From NCBI GenBank assembly GCA_963971225.1, contig OZ020270.1, positions 22,951,689 to 23,015,688 of the forward strand: a stretch of 64,000 nucleotides of DNA, read 5' to 3'. The DNA is from Melieria omissa (lineage: Eukaryota; Arthropoda; Insecta; Diptera; Ulidiidae). The first letter of the stretch is position 1. Each line of letters begins with the position of its first letter. Both the position numbers and the translations under genes were made by a program. Of this stretch, positions 10,342 to 21,262 are shown one piece after another. Below the pieces are notes generated by a model that was given only the letters and a program-made list of their open reading frames with translations, did no database searches and was not told the DNA's origin.

Positions 10342-10526
10342 TGTGGCGCGCTGCATCTAGGGTCCCAAATGCAACGCTGCACATGTCGAAAGCCGAAAGC
10401 TGAGCCTGGCAGCACTGGGCCGAACAGCACTGCTGCCACCTTCCTTTTCTTGCAAGATCTTCTTCCGACAGCGGCGTTACGACAGCGGCACGTGCACAGA
10501 AAGACGACTCACAAATCTAACATTTG
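10342..10526 (+). repeat. gypsy 5' LTR, first part
   Basis: Starts TGTGGCGCGC and runs to the BEL-1 insertion; 10522-10526 is the ATTTG target site. Together with 16881-16964 it restores the 269-base length of the 3' LTR. Confidence 0.92.
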
Positions 10527-10780
10527 TGTTGTGGAACCAGAGAGCCGCCAACAGTGTTTATTTACTTTTCCCCTTTTTTGCTGAAATAACTGTATTTTTC
10601 GTTAAGTTACACATATAAAACAATCACACTCGCACATTTCAGTGGTTCAGTTGTGCAGTTGACATTTGTCACTCGTCGTCACATTTTGTACTCGGTCGAA
10701 CGGTCGAAATTAGACTATAAAGAATAAATTGCTAAAGGGCTTAAGCCAAATCTCCGCGTTTTCTTTATAGTTCTAAAACA
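10527..10780 (+). repeat. BEL-1 5' LTR, copy B
   Basis: 254 bp, TGTTGTGG...AAAACA. It matches 904-1157 exactly and 16622-16875 with two differences. Confidence 0.92.
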
Positions 10781-10784
10781 TTAC

Positions 10785-10801
10785 TGGTCCTTCGAGCCGG
10801 A
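10785..10801 (+). other. BEL-1 primer binding site (tRNA-Tyr type), copy B
   Basis: Same 17 bases as at 1162-1178, complementary to the 3' end of tRNA-Tyr. Confidence 0.8.
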
Positions 10802-10829
10802 TCGTCCGGCTATTGTTTTGAGTGAACAT

Positions 10830-11349
10830 CTCGGCACCGCGCACCACGTGCCGAGAAAGCAAGTGTACTCCGAGTTGCCGCGCCACCGCGTATCACGTGG
10901 CGTGATTGCTTAATATTCCGCAGTCGGAGTTCTCGATCGTTCCACCGTGTAGTAAGCGCCGTTTCGACTGTGTTTCCGGACATTCGTGCCACCGCGTACC
11001 ACGTGGCACTGAACTTTGTGCATAGCCTCCAGTTTGGAGTTCTAGGCTTTTCGCTCTCCGTTTGCATTGCGCGCACCGCGTAACACGTGCCGTAATCTCC
11101 GTATATTTGTTTCGCATTCGGAGCCTTCATCCTTTCACCGCGCACCACGTGAAAGCGAAGAAATTCTCCGAATATTCGTGCCACCGCGCATCACGTGGCA
11201 CTGACTCTTGTTGCATAACTTCCAGTTTGGAGTTCTAGACTTTTCGCTCATCGTTTATATTGCGCGCACCGCGTACCAAGTGCCGTAATCTTCGTATATT
11301 GGTTTCCGAACTCGTAGCCTTCATACTTTCACCGCGTACCAAGTGAAAG
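10830..11349 (+). other. BEL-1 leader hairpin array, copy B
   Basis: The same eight-hairpin array as at 1207-1726, shifted by 9,623 bases. The only nearby change I saw is A to C at about 11,222, in the spacer between hairpins. Confidence 0.75.
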
Positions 11350-11360
11350 CGACAGACATA

Positions 11361-12590
11361 ATGAAGAAGTTACAACAACAACGTGGCTGGGCAAAGGCCC
11401 ACATTACTCGCACTTTGGAGGTAGCAGAGAACCTCACCGATTCAGATTCAGTGGACCAATGTTCCAATCGGCTACAAAAGCTGGAAGAAAACTACAAGGA
11501 CTTAGTAGCCCTCAGTCAAGAGCTGTACAGTTTTGAGGATGATCCGAAGTTTATGGATCCAATTGACGACATTGTGGAGTATGAGACAAGGTATTTTCAG
11601 GCACATGCGATTCTGTCCCAATGGCTAGCCGGAAGACGAGCGGCTCAATCCACACTGGAAGACCACTCAACATCCCTTAGAGGCGACAAGGAGGATACCC
11701 TGCAGAAGCTCGCGGAGCAACAGTCGTTATTTTTAGAAAATTTTACTGCCGTCAACAATAATTTGCGAATTCAGCTACCACACATCAAAATTCCAGTTTT
11801 CACCGGCAGATATCAAGATTGGACATCGTTCAAAGATCTTTTCCTAAGTGCTGTGGACAGCAAGCAAGGCTTGACAGACACACAGAAGTTTTTCTATTTG
11901 ACATCGTTTTTGGCAGGCGATGCCCTTCATTTGGTACAGCACATCCCAATTACTAAAAGCAACTACAAGGAGGCTTGGGATAGACTAGTGCAACGTTATG
12001 AAAGAAAGCCTTTGATAGTTCGTTCGTTTGTACAATCCTTTCTTTCACTACCATCATGCAATTCGACTAGTGCTACATTACTTTGTAAACTAACTGACGT
12101 CGCGGATGAAGTTGTTCGTGGTCTAAATGCATTAAATTCGAATAGTCGCGACCCCTGGTTAATACAAATACTTTTAAACAAATTGGATAACGAATCGAGA
12201 CAAGAGTGGGCTAAAGTTTGTGACGCACAAATAGAACCTGCGTTCGCTACATTTTTAACATTTCTTACTAATCGTTGTGATGCCCTTGAATCGTGCATAC
12301 ATTCAAATCCGCGTCATTCTAACGGTCGTCGCGCAATTACAAATTTCGGAAGTGCTGACGAAAATTCTGTTGCTAAGTGCCCAAATTGTAATGACGTTCA
12401 TACACTCTCACAGTGCAGACAATTTAAACAATTAAATGATGTGTCGCGCAGATCTTTCGTTAAAGAGAAAAAACTTTGTTTCAATTGTTTCAGTCGCACT
12501 CACATTGTCAGCAAATGCCCCTCTCAGTATCGCTGCAAAATTTGCAATGCAAACTCTTCTACATACAAATTATGCGACTCCTTCAACTAA
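11361..12590 (+). CDS. gag: BEL-1 Gag, copy B
   Basis: Same protein as at 1738-2967, about 409 residues from the ATG at 11361: DUF1759 gag core followed by CCHC-type zinc knuckles, and an early end in the last knuckle because of a frameshift. The predicted protein is the same in both copies. It lies directly after the hairpin array, so any translational role of those hairpins would act on this start. Confidence 0.8.
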   Translation: MKKLQQQRGWAKAHITRTLEVAENLTDSDSVDQCSNRLQKLEENYKDLVALSQELYSFEDDPKFMDPIDDIVEYETRYFQAHAILSQWLAGRRAAQSTLEDHSTSLRGDKEDTLQKLAEQQSLFLENFTAVNNNLRIQLPHIKIPVFTGRYQDWTSFKDLFLSAVDSKQGLTDTQKFFYLTSFLAGDALHLVQHIPITKSNYKEAWDRLVQRYERKPLIVRSFVQSFLSLPSCNSTSATLLCKLTDVADEVVRGLNALNSNSRDPWLIQILLNKLDNESRQEWAKVCDAQIEPAFATFLTFLTNRCDALESCIHSNPRHSNGRRAITNFGSADENSVAKCPNCNDVHTLSQCRQFKQLNDVSRRSFVKEKKLCFNCFSRTHIVSKCPSQYRCKICNANSSTYKLCDSFN

Positions 12591-13683
12591 TACACCCACA
12601 TTTGCAACGGGTCAAAGCAGTGGCAATCAGTTAGCAAGCGCGCCGGCGCAATCAGGTGATCACACTCAAATTACACCGACAGCTTTGACAGCGATAAGCA
12701 ATAATATTCGTACACCCACGATTAACACACACACGCTGTTGCCAACAGCGCGTGCAGTCGTGCGAGACAAGTGAGGTAACCAAACAAATTGCAGATTACT
12801 GTTCGATACTGGATCGACACTCTCCTTTGTTACCGAAGCGTTCGTGCAGCGCTGCGGTCTCGCACGTAGCAATGCTCGTATTCCTGTTACGGGCCTATCT
12901 TCCTGCAAAGCTGGCGTAACACGCGGTCGCGTACAGCTTTCTCTACACTCACTCATTTCCAATGATGTTGTCCACATGTCAGCTCTCATCTTGCCGAACC
13001 TCACAGCTGATATTCCAACGCAATCGGTCAATTTCTCCTCCCCTACGTGGAATGAAATTCTGCAGCTTCCACTAGCCGATGCATCATTTGCTAGAAGTAG
13101 TGCGATTGACGTGTTGGTGGGAGCAGACTACCTGTGGAACATGTGCACTGGCGAGCAGAAACAATTTGGAAACGGACTTCCCATTGACATAAAAAGTGTA
13201 TTTGGATGGGTGGTTTCTGGAACGTACATATCAACAGGAGAAGTTCCACTGCAAGCTGCAACATTTCACGCAGCTGCAGATAATCTTGACTCGTTATTTC
13301 GGACTTTCATGGAAATGGAAAGTGTGACGTCAACAGAAGCAAAAATTATGATGGCAGATCCAGCAGAGTCTCATTTCGCAGAAACACACACACGTGCTCA
13401 AGATGGAACATACATTGTGAAATATCCATTTAAGGAGAGAGCACCTGACATTACAGCAACATTGCCGCAAGCACTTTCAAGGGTTCAAAATATGGAACGT
13501 AAATTTCGCTCAAACTCTGAGTTAAAGCAACAATATGTAGAGTTCATGCGGGAATATTTGGCACTGGGTCATATGCAGCGCATCCCGCAACCTGAAGTCA
13601 ACGTAAACAATGCAGACTGTTTTTACCTACCGCACCATGCTGTTTTAAAACCAGACAGTACAACAACAAAGTGTCGCGTAGTG
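12563..13683 (+). pseudogene. pol: BEL-1 protease and RT start, copy B
   Basis: Equivalent of 2940-4060. The protease DTGS motif lies at about 12810-12821, the LVGADYLWN and GWVVSG segments at about 13110-13220, and the RT fingers at about 13460-13680. The frame changes again at about 13685. No intact protease-RT reading frame exists. Confidence 0.75.
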
Positions 13684-14324
13684 GTTCAAGTAAAGACAGT
13701 TCGGGCGTGTCTCTCAATAATCGACTACATATCGGACCTCCAATTCAACGAGACCTTTTTGGAGTTCTACTTCGGTTTCGCCAACATCGATATGTATTTT
13801 CGGCCGATATCGAGAAAATGTTTAGAGGAATCCGCGTGGCATCTGAGCATACAGACTTCCAGCGAATTGTGTGGCGCGAAAATGAAGATTCGCCAATTGA
13901 GCATTTTCGACTTTTGACAGTTACATATGGACTCGCGTCGTCACCATTCCTTGCTGTCCGTGTGCTTAATCAACTCGCGCGAGATTACAAACAAGTGTAC
14001 CCCGCCGCATCGCGTGTACTCGAAAATGATGCGTACGTAGACGACATCACCGCGGGTGCCGCGTCCGTTGAAGAACTCATTTCGGTAAAGACCCAATTAA
14101 TTGCATTACTAGAAAGGGCAAATTTTGTGTTAAAAAAATGGTGTTCGAATTGTTGGCCATTTTTGGAAACTTTCCCACCACACCTTTGTGAATTTAAGCC
14201 AATAGATTTCGGATCCGCTAACTCGAATTCGTGTGTGAAACTACTGGGCTTACAATGGAAGCCAGCAGCGGATGAATTTTGTTTGAAAATAAAAACTGCT
14301 TTCAGAAACATCCAAAATCTATGA
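13671..14324 (+). pseudogene. pol: BEL-1 reverse transcriptase palm, copy B
   Basis: Equivalent of 4048-4701. It contains the ADIEKM and AYVDDI catalytic motifs, the latter at 14034-14051. One substitution (Phe here, Leu in copy A) near 14175 lies outside the active site. An indel after about 14,310 moves the following RNase H into another frame. Confidence 0.8.
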
Positions 14325-15636
14325 CCCTTTAGGAATCGTGGCGCCTACTGTGGTACTATTCAAAATGTTGTTACAAGACATGTGGCTTCGTGGTCTAAAT
14401 TGGGACGATCCATTGCCAGATGATTTGTGTGATCGCTGGCATAAATACGTAGATGAGCTGCCATGTTTGGCAAGTGTGAAAATTCCGCGATCTATTGTGT
14501 CACCTACTGCCGATAATATTGAATTGCATGGATTCGACGACGCATCCTCCCTGGCATATGCCGCTGTGGTTTATAGTCGTGTACAAATTGGTGACGACTA
14601 TGTTATAACTTTGATCTCAGCAAAAACTCGTGTTTCACCATTAAAACCAGTCTCGATACCGCGTTTAGAACTGAGTGCTGCGTATCTACTGTCTAAATTA
14701 ATAAGTGCGGTTAAGCTATCGCTCACCGTGAGCATTTCAAATGTGTTTTGCTGGAGTGACTCTGAAATCGTTTTACATTGGCTTTCATCGCCACCTCGCA
14801 GGTGGAATCCTTTTGTATGTAATCGGACGGCTGACATCTTAGATGTATGCCCTTGTAGCCAATGGCAACACATTCGGTCTGAAGACAATCCCGCGGACAG
14901 TGCGTCGCGCGGTATGTTACCGTCAATTCTTGTTGAAAATCGTTTGTGGTGGCACGGGCCACCTTGGTTGGCACTATCAGAGGAACAGTGGCCAAAATCA
15001 AAGTTTTCGCGCCTACAAGAAACTGACTCACTAGTGCTCCATGAAGAGCGAAAATCCAAACCAGTGGTTTTGTGTGTGACCGACACAGACAATGTGATTG
15101 AAATACTTATAAACAAATCCTCGTCGTGGACGCGATTAATACGAATCGTTGCATACTGCGTGCGTTTTGCTAATTTATGTCGTCGAGCTCAAATGCATGT
15201 TAACTCGACACTACACTCGCTCAACACGTTCGAGCTGCAGCAAGCCACAACAATTATCTTGCGAAACGTTCAGCAGCTAGCGTTCGGAGACGAGATTAAC
15301 CAGCTAAAAGATCAGAAGCAATTGCGCACACAATCATCGCTTTTACGATACTCCCCATTTCTGGATGATGTAGGGTTGTTACGCGTCGGGGGACGGCTCA
15401 AGCATTCATCGTTGAGCTTCAATGTCCAGCACCCAATTTTGCTGCCAAAAACTTCAAAGATGGCGCTGCTCATTCTAAGGAATATACACATAAAGCATCT
15501 ACACAACAACAATCTAACATCTACATCAACAACATCTAACAATTTTGGATCCTTGGTTGCAGGAACTTGGTTCGCAAGGTGGTCTTTTCCTGCAAACCAT
15601 GTTTCTTGCAGCGACGTGCAACGAGTACCCAATTAA
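14325..15636 (+). pseudogene. pol: BEL-1 RNase H and integrase N-terminal region, copy B
   Basis: Equivalent of 4702-6004 with three extra codons (Cys-Arg-Arg) near 15178. RNase H motifs: HGFDDAS at about 14525, IPRLEL at about 14657, CWSDSE at about 14750. The FDDAS reading is unusual, since most BEL RNase H proteins have ADAS or CDAS; copy A keeps ADAS, so the Asp for Ala change is probably new in this copy. The frame ends at 15636, inside the integrase zinc region, which continues in the frame starting near 15567. Confidence 0.82.
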
Positions 15637-16241
15637 TGGGGAATCTTCCTGCTCCACGAGTGCATAAACACGGGCGGTGTTTTTTGCACTGCGGATTGGA
15701 CTATGCAGGGCCCGTTCCTATCAAGCTTTCTAAGACAAGGAACGCGCGCATCGGCAAGGCATGGTTTTCGATTTTTGTATGCCTGTCAACTAAAGCCATA
15801 CATCTCGAACTGGTGAGTGAGCTCACATCCGACGCATTCCTTGCTGCCTTTCGCCGTTTCATTGACCGAAGAGGGAAACCAAGCGATCTATACTCCGACA
15901 ACGGCACCACTTTCCATGGTGCTCGTCGGGCCATGGACGAATTGAGGAAGCTCACGATGTCAGAAACTTATATGGAGGAGGTATCTACTTCTTTGGCCAT
16001 GGACGGAGTCCAGTGGCACTTCATTCCACCTTCTGCACCGCACTTTGCTGGACTTTGGGAGTCCAGCGTGCGATCAATCAAGCTACATTTGAAGAGAGTC
16101 ATCGGCAGCACCACATTAACATTTGAGGACTACATCACAGTGTTGGCGCAAGTGGAGGCAATCTTAAATTCTCGCCCACTATGCGCTATCTCCGATACTG
16201 AACTTGATCCGCTCACACCTGCCCACACACCTGCTTTCTGA
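15567..16241 (+). pseudogene. pol: BEL-1 integrase core, copy B
   Basis: Integrase of BEL-1. CKPCFLQR at the start is the CxxC half of the zinc finger. LDYAGP (about 15699) carries the first catalytic Asp, YSDNGTTF (about 15890) the second, and GLWESSVRS (about 16050) the Glu. It ends with LNSRPL and a stop at 16241 after PAH, where BEL integrases normally read TPAHFLIG; the DUF5641 tail continues in another frame at 16242-16597. The leading residues overlap the end of the previous frame by about 70 bases. Confidence 0.85.
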
Positions 16242-16597
16242 TTGGTGGGCCGTACACAAGCATCCCAGAGCCTTCTGTTTTGGGTATTAAGGCTAACCGA
16301 CTCGACCACTGGCGACACCTGCAAGCAATGGTGCAGGGTTTTTGGAAGCGCTGGCACAGTGAGTACCTCACAACGCTGCAGCAACGCAACAAGTGGCAAC
16401 ACTCTCAACCCAACATTGAAGAGGGCGCCATCGTCGTTTTAAAGGAGCCGAGCTTGCCACCCTCTAAGTGGATGATAGGCAAAATCATCAGTGTCATCAG
16501 AGGAGATGACAATCTCGTGCGCGTTGTCAACGTGAAGACCTCTCGAGGGGAGTACACCAGACCGGTAGCCAAAATTGCTATTTTACCAATGTCCTGA
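16242..16597 (+). pseudogene. pol: BEL-1 DUF5641 C-terminal tail, copy B
   Basis: C-terminal tail of the BEL-1 polyprotein in a frame open from about 16280 to 16597. HWRHLQAM.Q.FW.RW..EYL..LQ.R.KW, then VVLKEPSLPPSKW..GKI and VRVV.VKTSRGEYTRPV..IAIL are the typical DUF5641 blocks. It is separated from the integrase core by a frameshift at about 16,240. The stop at 16597 lies 24 bases before the 3' LTR. Confidence 0.82.
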
Positions 16598-16607
16598 AGC
16601 GGTCGTT

Positions 16608-16621
16608 CAGGGGCGGCGGTA
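16608..16621 (+). other. BEL-1 polypurine tract, copy B
   Basis: CAGGGGCGGCGGTA directly before the 3' LTR, a purine-rich plus-strand primer as expected in this position. Confidence 0.6.
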
Positions 16622-16875
16622 TGTTGTGGAACCAGAGAGCCGCCAACAGTGTTTATTTACTTTTCCCCTTTTTTGCTGAAATAACTGTATTTTTCGTTAA
16701 GTTACACATATAAAAGAATCACACTCGCACATTTCAGTGGTTCAGTTGTGCAGTTGACATTTGTCACTCGTCGTCACATTTTGTACTCGGTCGAACGGTC
16801 GAAATTAGACAATAAAGAATAAATTGCTAAAGGGCTTAAGCCAAATCTCCGCGTTTTCTTTATAGTTCTAAAACA
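16622..16875 (+). repeat. BEL-1 3' LTR, copy B
   Basis: 254 bp. Two differences from the 5' LTR: C to G in the TATAAAAC context and T to A before ATAAAGAAT. It is followed by the ATTTG target site (16876-16880). Confidence 0.93.
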
Positions 16876-16880
16876 ATTTG

Positions 16881-16964
16881 GTTTCTAGTTTAAGTGCTGC
16901 TTGTAAGTAGTTTGTAGATGTATACCAATAAAGTATTCCTGCATTTTATATGAAATAACCCACA
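16881..16964 (+). repeat. gypsy 5' LTR, second part
   Basis: The last 84 bases of the gypsy 5' LTR, from GTTTCTAG to CCCACA, matching the end of the 3' LTR at 21258. It includes AATAAAG as a likely polyadenylation signal at about 16927. Confidence 0.92.
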
Positions 16965-16966
16965 AT

Positions 16967-16979
16967 TGGTGACCCCGAC
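16967..16979 (+). other. gypsy primer binding site (tRNA-Trp type)
   Basis: TGGTGACCCCGAC two bases after the LTR, complementary to the 3' end of tRNA-Trp (…GTCGGGGTCACCA). This primer is typical of the CsRn1 clade. Confidence 0.8.
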
Positions 16980-17103
16980 AACTGGCATTACGGAGACCGC
17001 AACAAGCCAGCCTGAACGTACAACTTTAGACCAGAGGGAACACGCGACCTCGAGAACATCGCACGGGCACGCACAGGCTCCGACAACGTCAAGTTAACAC
17101 AGA

Positions 17104-17928
17104 ATGCCAAAGGCAGAGACCGCGATGGAATCCGGTAACCAGGCTGTAGATTTTACAGCCGCCCCAAGCGACGAGCAGCCACGCAGGAGCGACGCACAGC
17201 ACGAAATTGCGAAAGTCACCGTCAAAATTCCGCCATTTTGGCACGCGAGGCCCGAACTATGGCTGGCACAAGTCGAGTCGCAATTCATTGCGGCCGGCAT
17301 AACGAGTGACAAATCCAAATACCACACCGTAGTCGCCGCTATAGAAAGCAACGTGCTAGCGCAAATAAGCGACATAATTCTGAACCCGCCAACGACTGAG
17401 ATGTACAAAACCCTAAAAACGCGAATACTGGAACAGTTCGCCGATTCCGAGCAAAAACGTTTAAAGAAGCTAGTGCAAGATATGGAGCTGGGCGACACAC
17501 GACCATCCCACTTGCTACGCGAAATGCGACAACTGGCCGGCAACGAGATGAACGACGGTATGATGAAATCGATTTGGCTGAGCAGATTGCCTCAACACAT
17601 ACGGACAATAATCTCTATCAGCACCGAACCACTAGAAAAAATCGCTTTGCTCGCAGACAAGATATGCGAGGTCAGTGACGGCCCGCACGTACACTCGGTA
17701 GCGGTGAAGAGCTAGGAGGCAAGCTTGTCGCAGCAAATATGCACCCTGGCACGAGAGATAGCCGAGATTAAAGCCGAAGTTCAGCAGCGCGGGAGACAAA
17801 GACGGAGATCAAGTTCACGCAGACGCACGCGCACGCCTGACAGCGGAAATGATGTATGCTGGTACCACAAGAAATTCGGCGGAAAAGCAACTAAATGTAG
17901 GGAGCCATGCGCTATGGCTTTAAACTAA
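17104..17928 (+). pseudogene. gag: gypsy Gag with CHCC motif
   Basis: Gag of the CsRn1-type element, about 275 codons from the ATG at 17104 with one in-frame TAG at 17713-17715. Residues 40-200 form the capsid-like domain with the PPFW...P.LW..QVE..F start common to arthropod CsRn1 gags. An Arg/Ser-rich segment at about 17790-17840 precedes CWYH...AxxCxxPC at 17857-17907, the CHCC finger typical of the clade. The protease frame starts before this one ends, in the -1 phase, which fits frameshift expression of pol. Confidence 0.82.
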
Positions 17929-18596
17929 CGGCCCTGTCACCAACGACGGTACGTGACAGGCCTGCCGAGACTAGTCGCCGTCTCATCGTCGTCGATCAAA
18001 ACAGCAAAACAAAATTCTTAGTGGACACCGGCGCGGAGGTCAGTGTCATCCCACCCACACCAGCGCAACGGCAGCAGCCTGACGCTGATTTACAATTGTA
18101 CGCCGCAAACAAATCGAAAATAAAAACGTACGGCGAAAAACGACTCTGTTTGAACATCGGGCTGCGCCGAAACTTTCCGTGGCGGTTCATTGTTGCCGAT
18201 GTTTCACAACCTATTCTGGGAGCGGATTTCCTGGCACGATTCAACATTTTAGTCGATTTGCACAAACGCAAGCTAGTGGATAGTCTAACCAGCGCATCGC
18301 AAGTCTGCGCTATTCGAGAAATCAGCGACGAATCAGGTAAATTGTCGTTTTTTAAACACGACTCACCCTTTCGAGAGCTACTGAGCGAGTTTAAGGAGCT
18401 GACACAACAGAGCACGGTTGTTAAGAACGTTAATCATGATGTAACTCATTTTATCATCACAAAAGGCCCTCCAGTCTTTTCAAGACCTAGACGTTTAGCG
18501 CCCGACAAGCTGAAAGCTCCTCGACGCAGCTATTTGTCGACCGTCACGAAGCCCATGGGCGAGCCCTTTACACATGGTGCAGAAGAGGAACGGTGA
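17907..18596 (+). pseudogene. pol: gypsy protease and RT start
   Basis: Overlaps the end of gag by 22 bases in the -1 frame. FLVDTGAEVSVIP at about 18008-18046 is the retropepsin active site. GADFLARFN at about 18219 is the second conserved protease segment. The frame then enters the RT N-terminus (RPRRLAPDKL, about 18481) and goes out of phase before the WRPCGDYR block, which is read in the frame beginning 18574. So a small indel at about 18510-18570 separates protease from RT. Confidence 0.8.
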
Positions 18597-20715
18597 GTGG
18601 AGACCGTGTGGGGATTACAGACGGCTGAACAGCGTTACCGAGCCCGATCGCCATCCCATCCCCCACCTTCACGATTTCACGCACACACTGCACGGATGCA
18701 AAATTGTTTCAACAATCGACTTGCGCCGTGCGTACCACCAACTTCCGGTAGAACCAGCCGATATCCCAAAGACAGCCATAACGACACCGTTCGGCATGTT
18801 CGAGTTCGTATATATGTGTTTCGGGCTGCGCAACGCTGGACAGACTTTTCAACGTTTCATGGACCACCTGCTGTGAGATCTCGACTTTGCTTGGCCGTAC
18901 CTAGACGACATTTTGGTGTCTTCCAAAGATGAGCAAGAGCACCGACGTCACCTACGTGCGGTATTCGAAAAGCTGCGCGAATCCGGCCTCATCATCAACC
19001 CTTCGAAATGCGTCCTCGGAAAACCAGAGGTAACGTTCCTCGGATATATTATCACGCCGCAAGGGGTAAAACCACCACCAGAGAGAGTAAAGGCTATCAT
19101 CGAATTAAAGAAACCGGAGCGGGCGTGCGATTTACGACGTTTTTTGGGTATGTTAAATTTTTTTCGTTGTTTCTTGCCCAAAGCAGCGGCTAGCCAAAGC
19201 ATTTTATCCAGTCTGATAAAGGGAAATAAGAAACACGACACATCGAAAGTAGAATGGAGCGAAGAAGCAAACGAGGCCTTTCAGCGTTGCAAAAACGAGT
19301 TAGCCAGAGCATCATTATTGGTTTTTCCTAAGCCTGGAGCACCATTAGCTCTTAATGTCGACGCATCCGGCACAGCATTAGGCGCCGTGCTACAACAACA
19401 CGACGGCGAACAGTGGCGACCCTTAGGTTTCTACTCAGAGCGGCTCAGCCCAGCACAACAGCGATACAGCACGTACGACCGCGAACTTTTAGGCGCGTAT
19501 AAAGCTGTAAAACACTTTCGACACATGGTTGAAGGGCAGCAATTTTGCATTTATACGGATCATAAGCCATTACAATTCGCTTTCCACCAAAAACTGGAAA
19601 ACGCTTCGCCCAGACAAATTAGGCACCTCAATTTTCTCAGCCAGTTTACGACGGACATCCGTTACCTGCCCGGAAGAGATAACGCCATAGCTGACGCACT
19701 ATCCCGTATCGACGCAATCCACACGACACAAACAATCGACTACGCACAGCTGGCGAACAGCCAGTCAACAGATGACGAACTCCAGAGAGCGAGAAACAAC
19801 AACTCCAGTCTAGATCTCAAAGCGTTCGTCGTTCCTGGTACCGATGCTAAAATTTATTGTGACGTAAGTACGGGTAACGCACGACGTTTTCTTACAGAAC
19901 CTTTTCGAAAAATCGGGTTTGATTCAATTCACAACATATGTCACGGTGGAGCAGCTAAAAGCATAAAACTAGTTGCAGAAAAATTCGTGTGGCCAAATAT
20001 GAGGAAAGATTGCCGCGAATGGACCAAAGGCTGCCTGGCCTGCCAAAAAGCAAAGATCCAACGCCACAACAAATCGCCGGGAGCAAGGTATTTACTACCG
20101 GGTAAGAGATTCGAACACGTTAATATGGACATCGTAGGCCCATTACCCCCATGTAAAGGCTATCGATATTGCCTCACTTGCATCGACCGTTACACGCGAT
20201 GGGTGGAGGCCTACCCCCTCGAAAATATCACAGCCGAATCAGTCGCATTCGTTTTCTACACCAATTGGATAAGCCGATTCGGCGTGCCATTGAGAGTCAC
20301 CACTGATCAAGGACGTCAGTTTGAATCGTCATTATTTCGCGACCTAAATCGCCTTTTGGGTACGCAACATCTGAGAACAACGGCGTACCACCCTGCTGCA
20401 AACGGCATTATAGAGCGTAGCCACCGAACACTCAAAACGGCGATCAAGTGTTACCAAACGCAAAACTGGGTCGAGGTGCTGCCGTTAATTTTGTTGGGCT
20501 ACCGCGCATCCTACAAAGAAGATGTAAAAGCTACGCCAGCGGAGCTAGTTTACGGTGAAACTATCCGGCTTCCTGGGGAATTTTTCCACCATTCGCAAAG
20601 CGACAGCAACGGCCTGGCGGAAGAGGACTTCGTTCAAAACCTTAGAACGAAAATGCGCGAATTGACACCTATGCAAACAGCAGATCACGCCAAACCACAA
20701 ATTTTCATCGAATAA
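18574..20715 (+). pseudogene. pol: gypsy reverse transcriptase, RNase H and integrase
   Basis: One frame with a single TGA at 18874-18876. [24 protein letters not shown] (first Asp, about 18715), FGLRNA..TFQRFMD and YLDDILV (Asp pair, about 18898-18918). RNase [15 protein letters not shown] (about 19350), the YSTYDRELL block, YTDHKPL (about 19552) and NAIADALSR. Integrase: H...H and CLACQ zinc finger (about 19930-20045), MDIVGPL (Asp, about 20128), [10 protein letters not shown] (Asp, about 20308), NGIIERSHR (Glu, about 20402). The frame stops at 20715 before the C-terminal module, which continues in another phase. The organisation is normal for the clade and the copy is disabled by point defects. 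Confidence 0.88.
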
Positions 20716-20976
20716 CAACTCGATAAGACACCCTGCGTTTTCGTCAGGACGGACGGAGTACGTCGGCCACTGCAAGCCCCGTATGAAGGCCCGTATCCTG
20801 TGCTCAAACGATGCGACAAATATTTTAAGATCGACATTAACGGGAAACAGACCAACGTGAGCATCGATCGTCTCAAGGCAGCGTACATCGTCAACGAAAG
20901 CCAAAATGTTTCGGCGGCAGGCGAGAAATCGGAATACCGAACACGTTCTGGACGCCGAGTTCGTTTTCGTTTCTAA
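20716..20976 (+). pseudogene. pol: gypsy integrase C-terminal GPY/F module
   Basis: Downstream of the stop at 20715 another frame reads VFVRTDGVRRPL..PYEGPYPVLKR..KYF.I...G....VSIDRLKPAY-like sequence (about 20737-20895), the GPY/F module with its SH3-like tail, followed by an Arg-rich end. It was part of pol before an indel at about 20,715. Confidence 0.75.
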
Positions 20977-21258
20977 AAGGGTGGAGTAATGTGGCGCGCT
21001 GCATCTAGGCTCCCAAATGCAACGCTGCACATGTCGAAAGCCGAAAGCTGAGCCTGGCAGCACTGAGCCGAACAGCACTGCTGCCACCTTCCTTTTCTTG
21101 CAAGATCTTCTTCCGACAGCGGCGTTACGACAGCGGCACGTGCACAGAAAGACGACTCACAAATCTAACATTTGGTTTCTAGTTTAAGTGCTGCTTGTAA
21201 GTAGTTTGTAGATGTATACCAATAAAGTATTCCTGCATTTTATATGAAATAACCCACA
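20977..21258 (+). repeat. gypsy polypurine tract and 3' LTR
   Basis: AAAAGGGTGGAGTAA precedes the LTR (about 20976-20989). The LTR is 20990-21258, 269 bp, TGTGGCGCGC...CCCACA. It differs from the 5' LTR at two sites that I saw (near 21010 and 21065). GCGT at 21259-21262 is the target duplication. Confidence 0.9.
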
Positions 21259-21262
21259 GCGT

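Larger units (their letters stand above)
10527..16875 (+). mobile_element. BEL-1 retrotransposon, copy B (complete)
   Basis: Full-length BEL/Pao element of 6,349 bp inserted in the gypsy 5' LTR, with ATTTG at both sides (10522-10526 and 16876-16880). It has two 254-bp LTRs with two differences, a tRNA-Tyr primer site, the leader hairpin array, gag, protease, RT, RNase H, integrase and a DUF5641 tail. Several frameshifts in pol, shared with copy A, make it non-autonomous. Confidence 0.92.
10342..21258 (+). mobile_element. CsRn1-type gypsy retrotransposon, split by BEL-1
   Basis: Ty3/gypsy element with 269-bp LTRs, target duplication GCGT (10338-10341 and 21259-21262), tRNA-Trp primer site and CHCC gag motif. 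The last two together are hallmarks of the CsRn1 clade. Without BEL-1 it is about 4.6 kb. Gag, protease and RT-RNase H-integrase are all present but carry at least two internal stops and frame changes, so this copy is defective. The two LTRs differ at about two positions. Confidence 0.88.
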
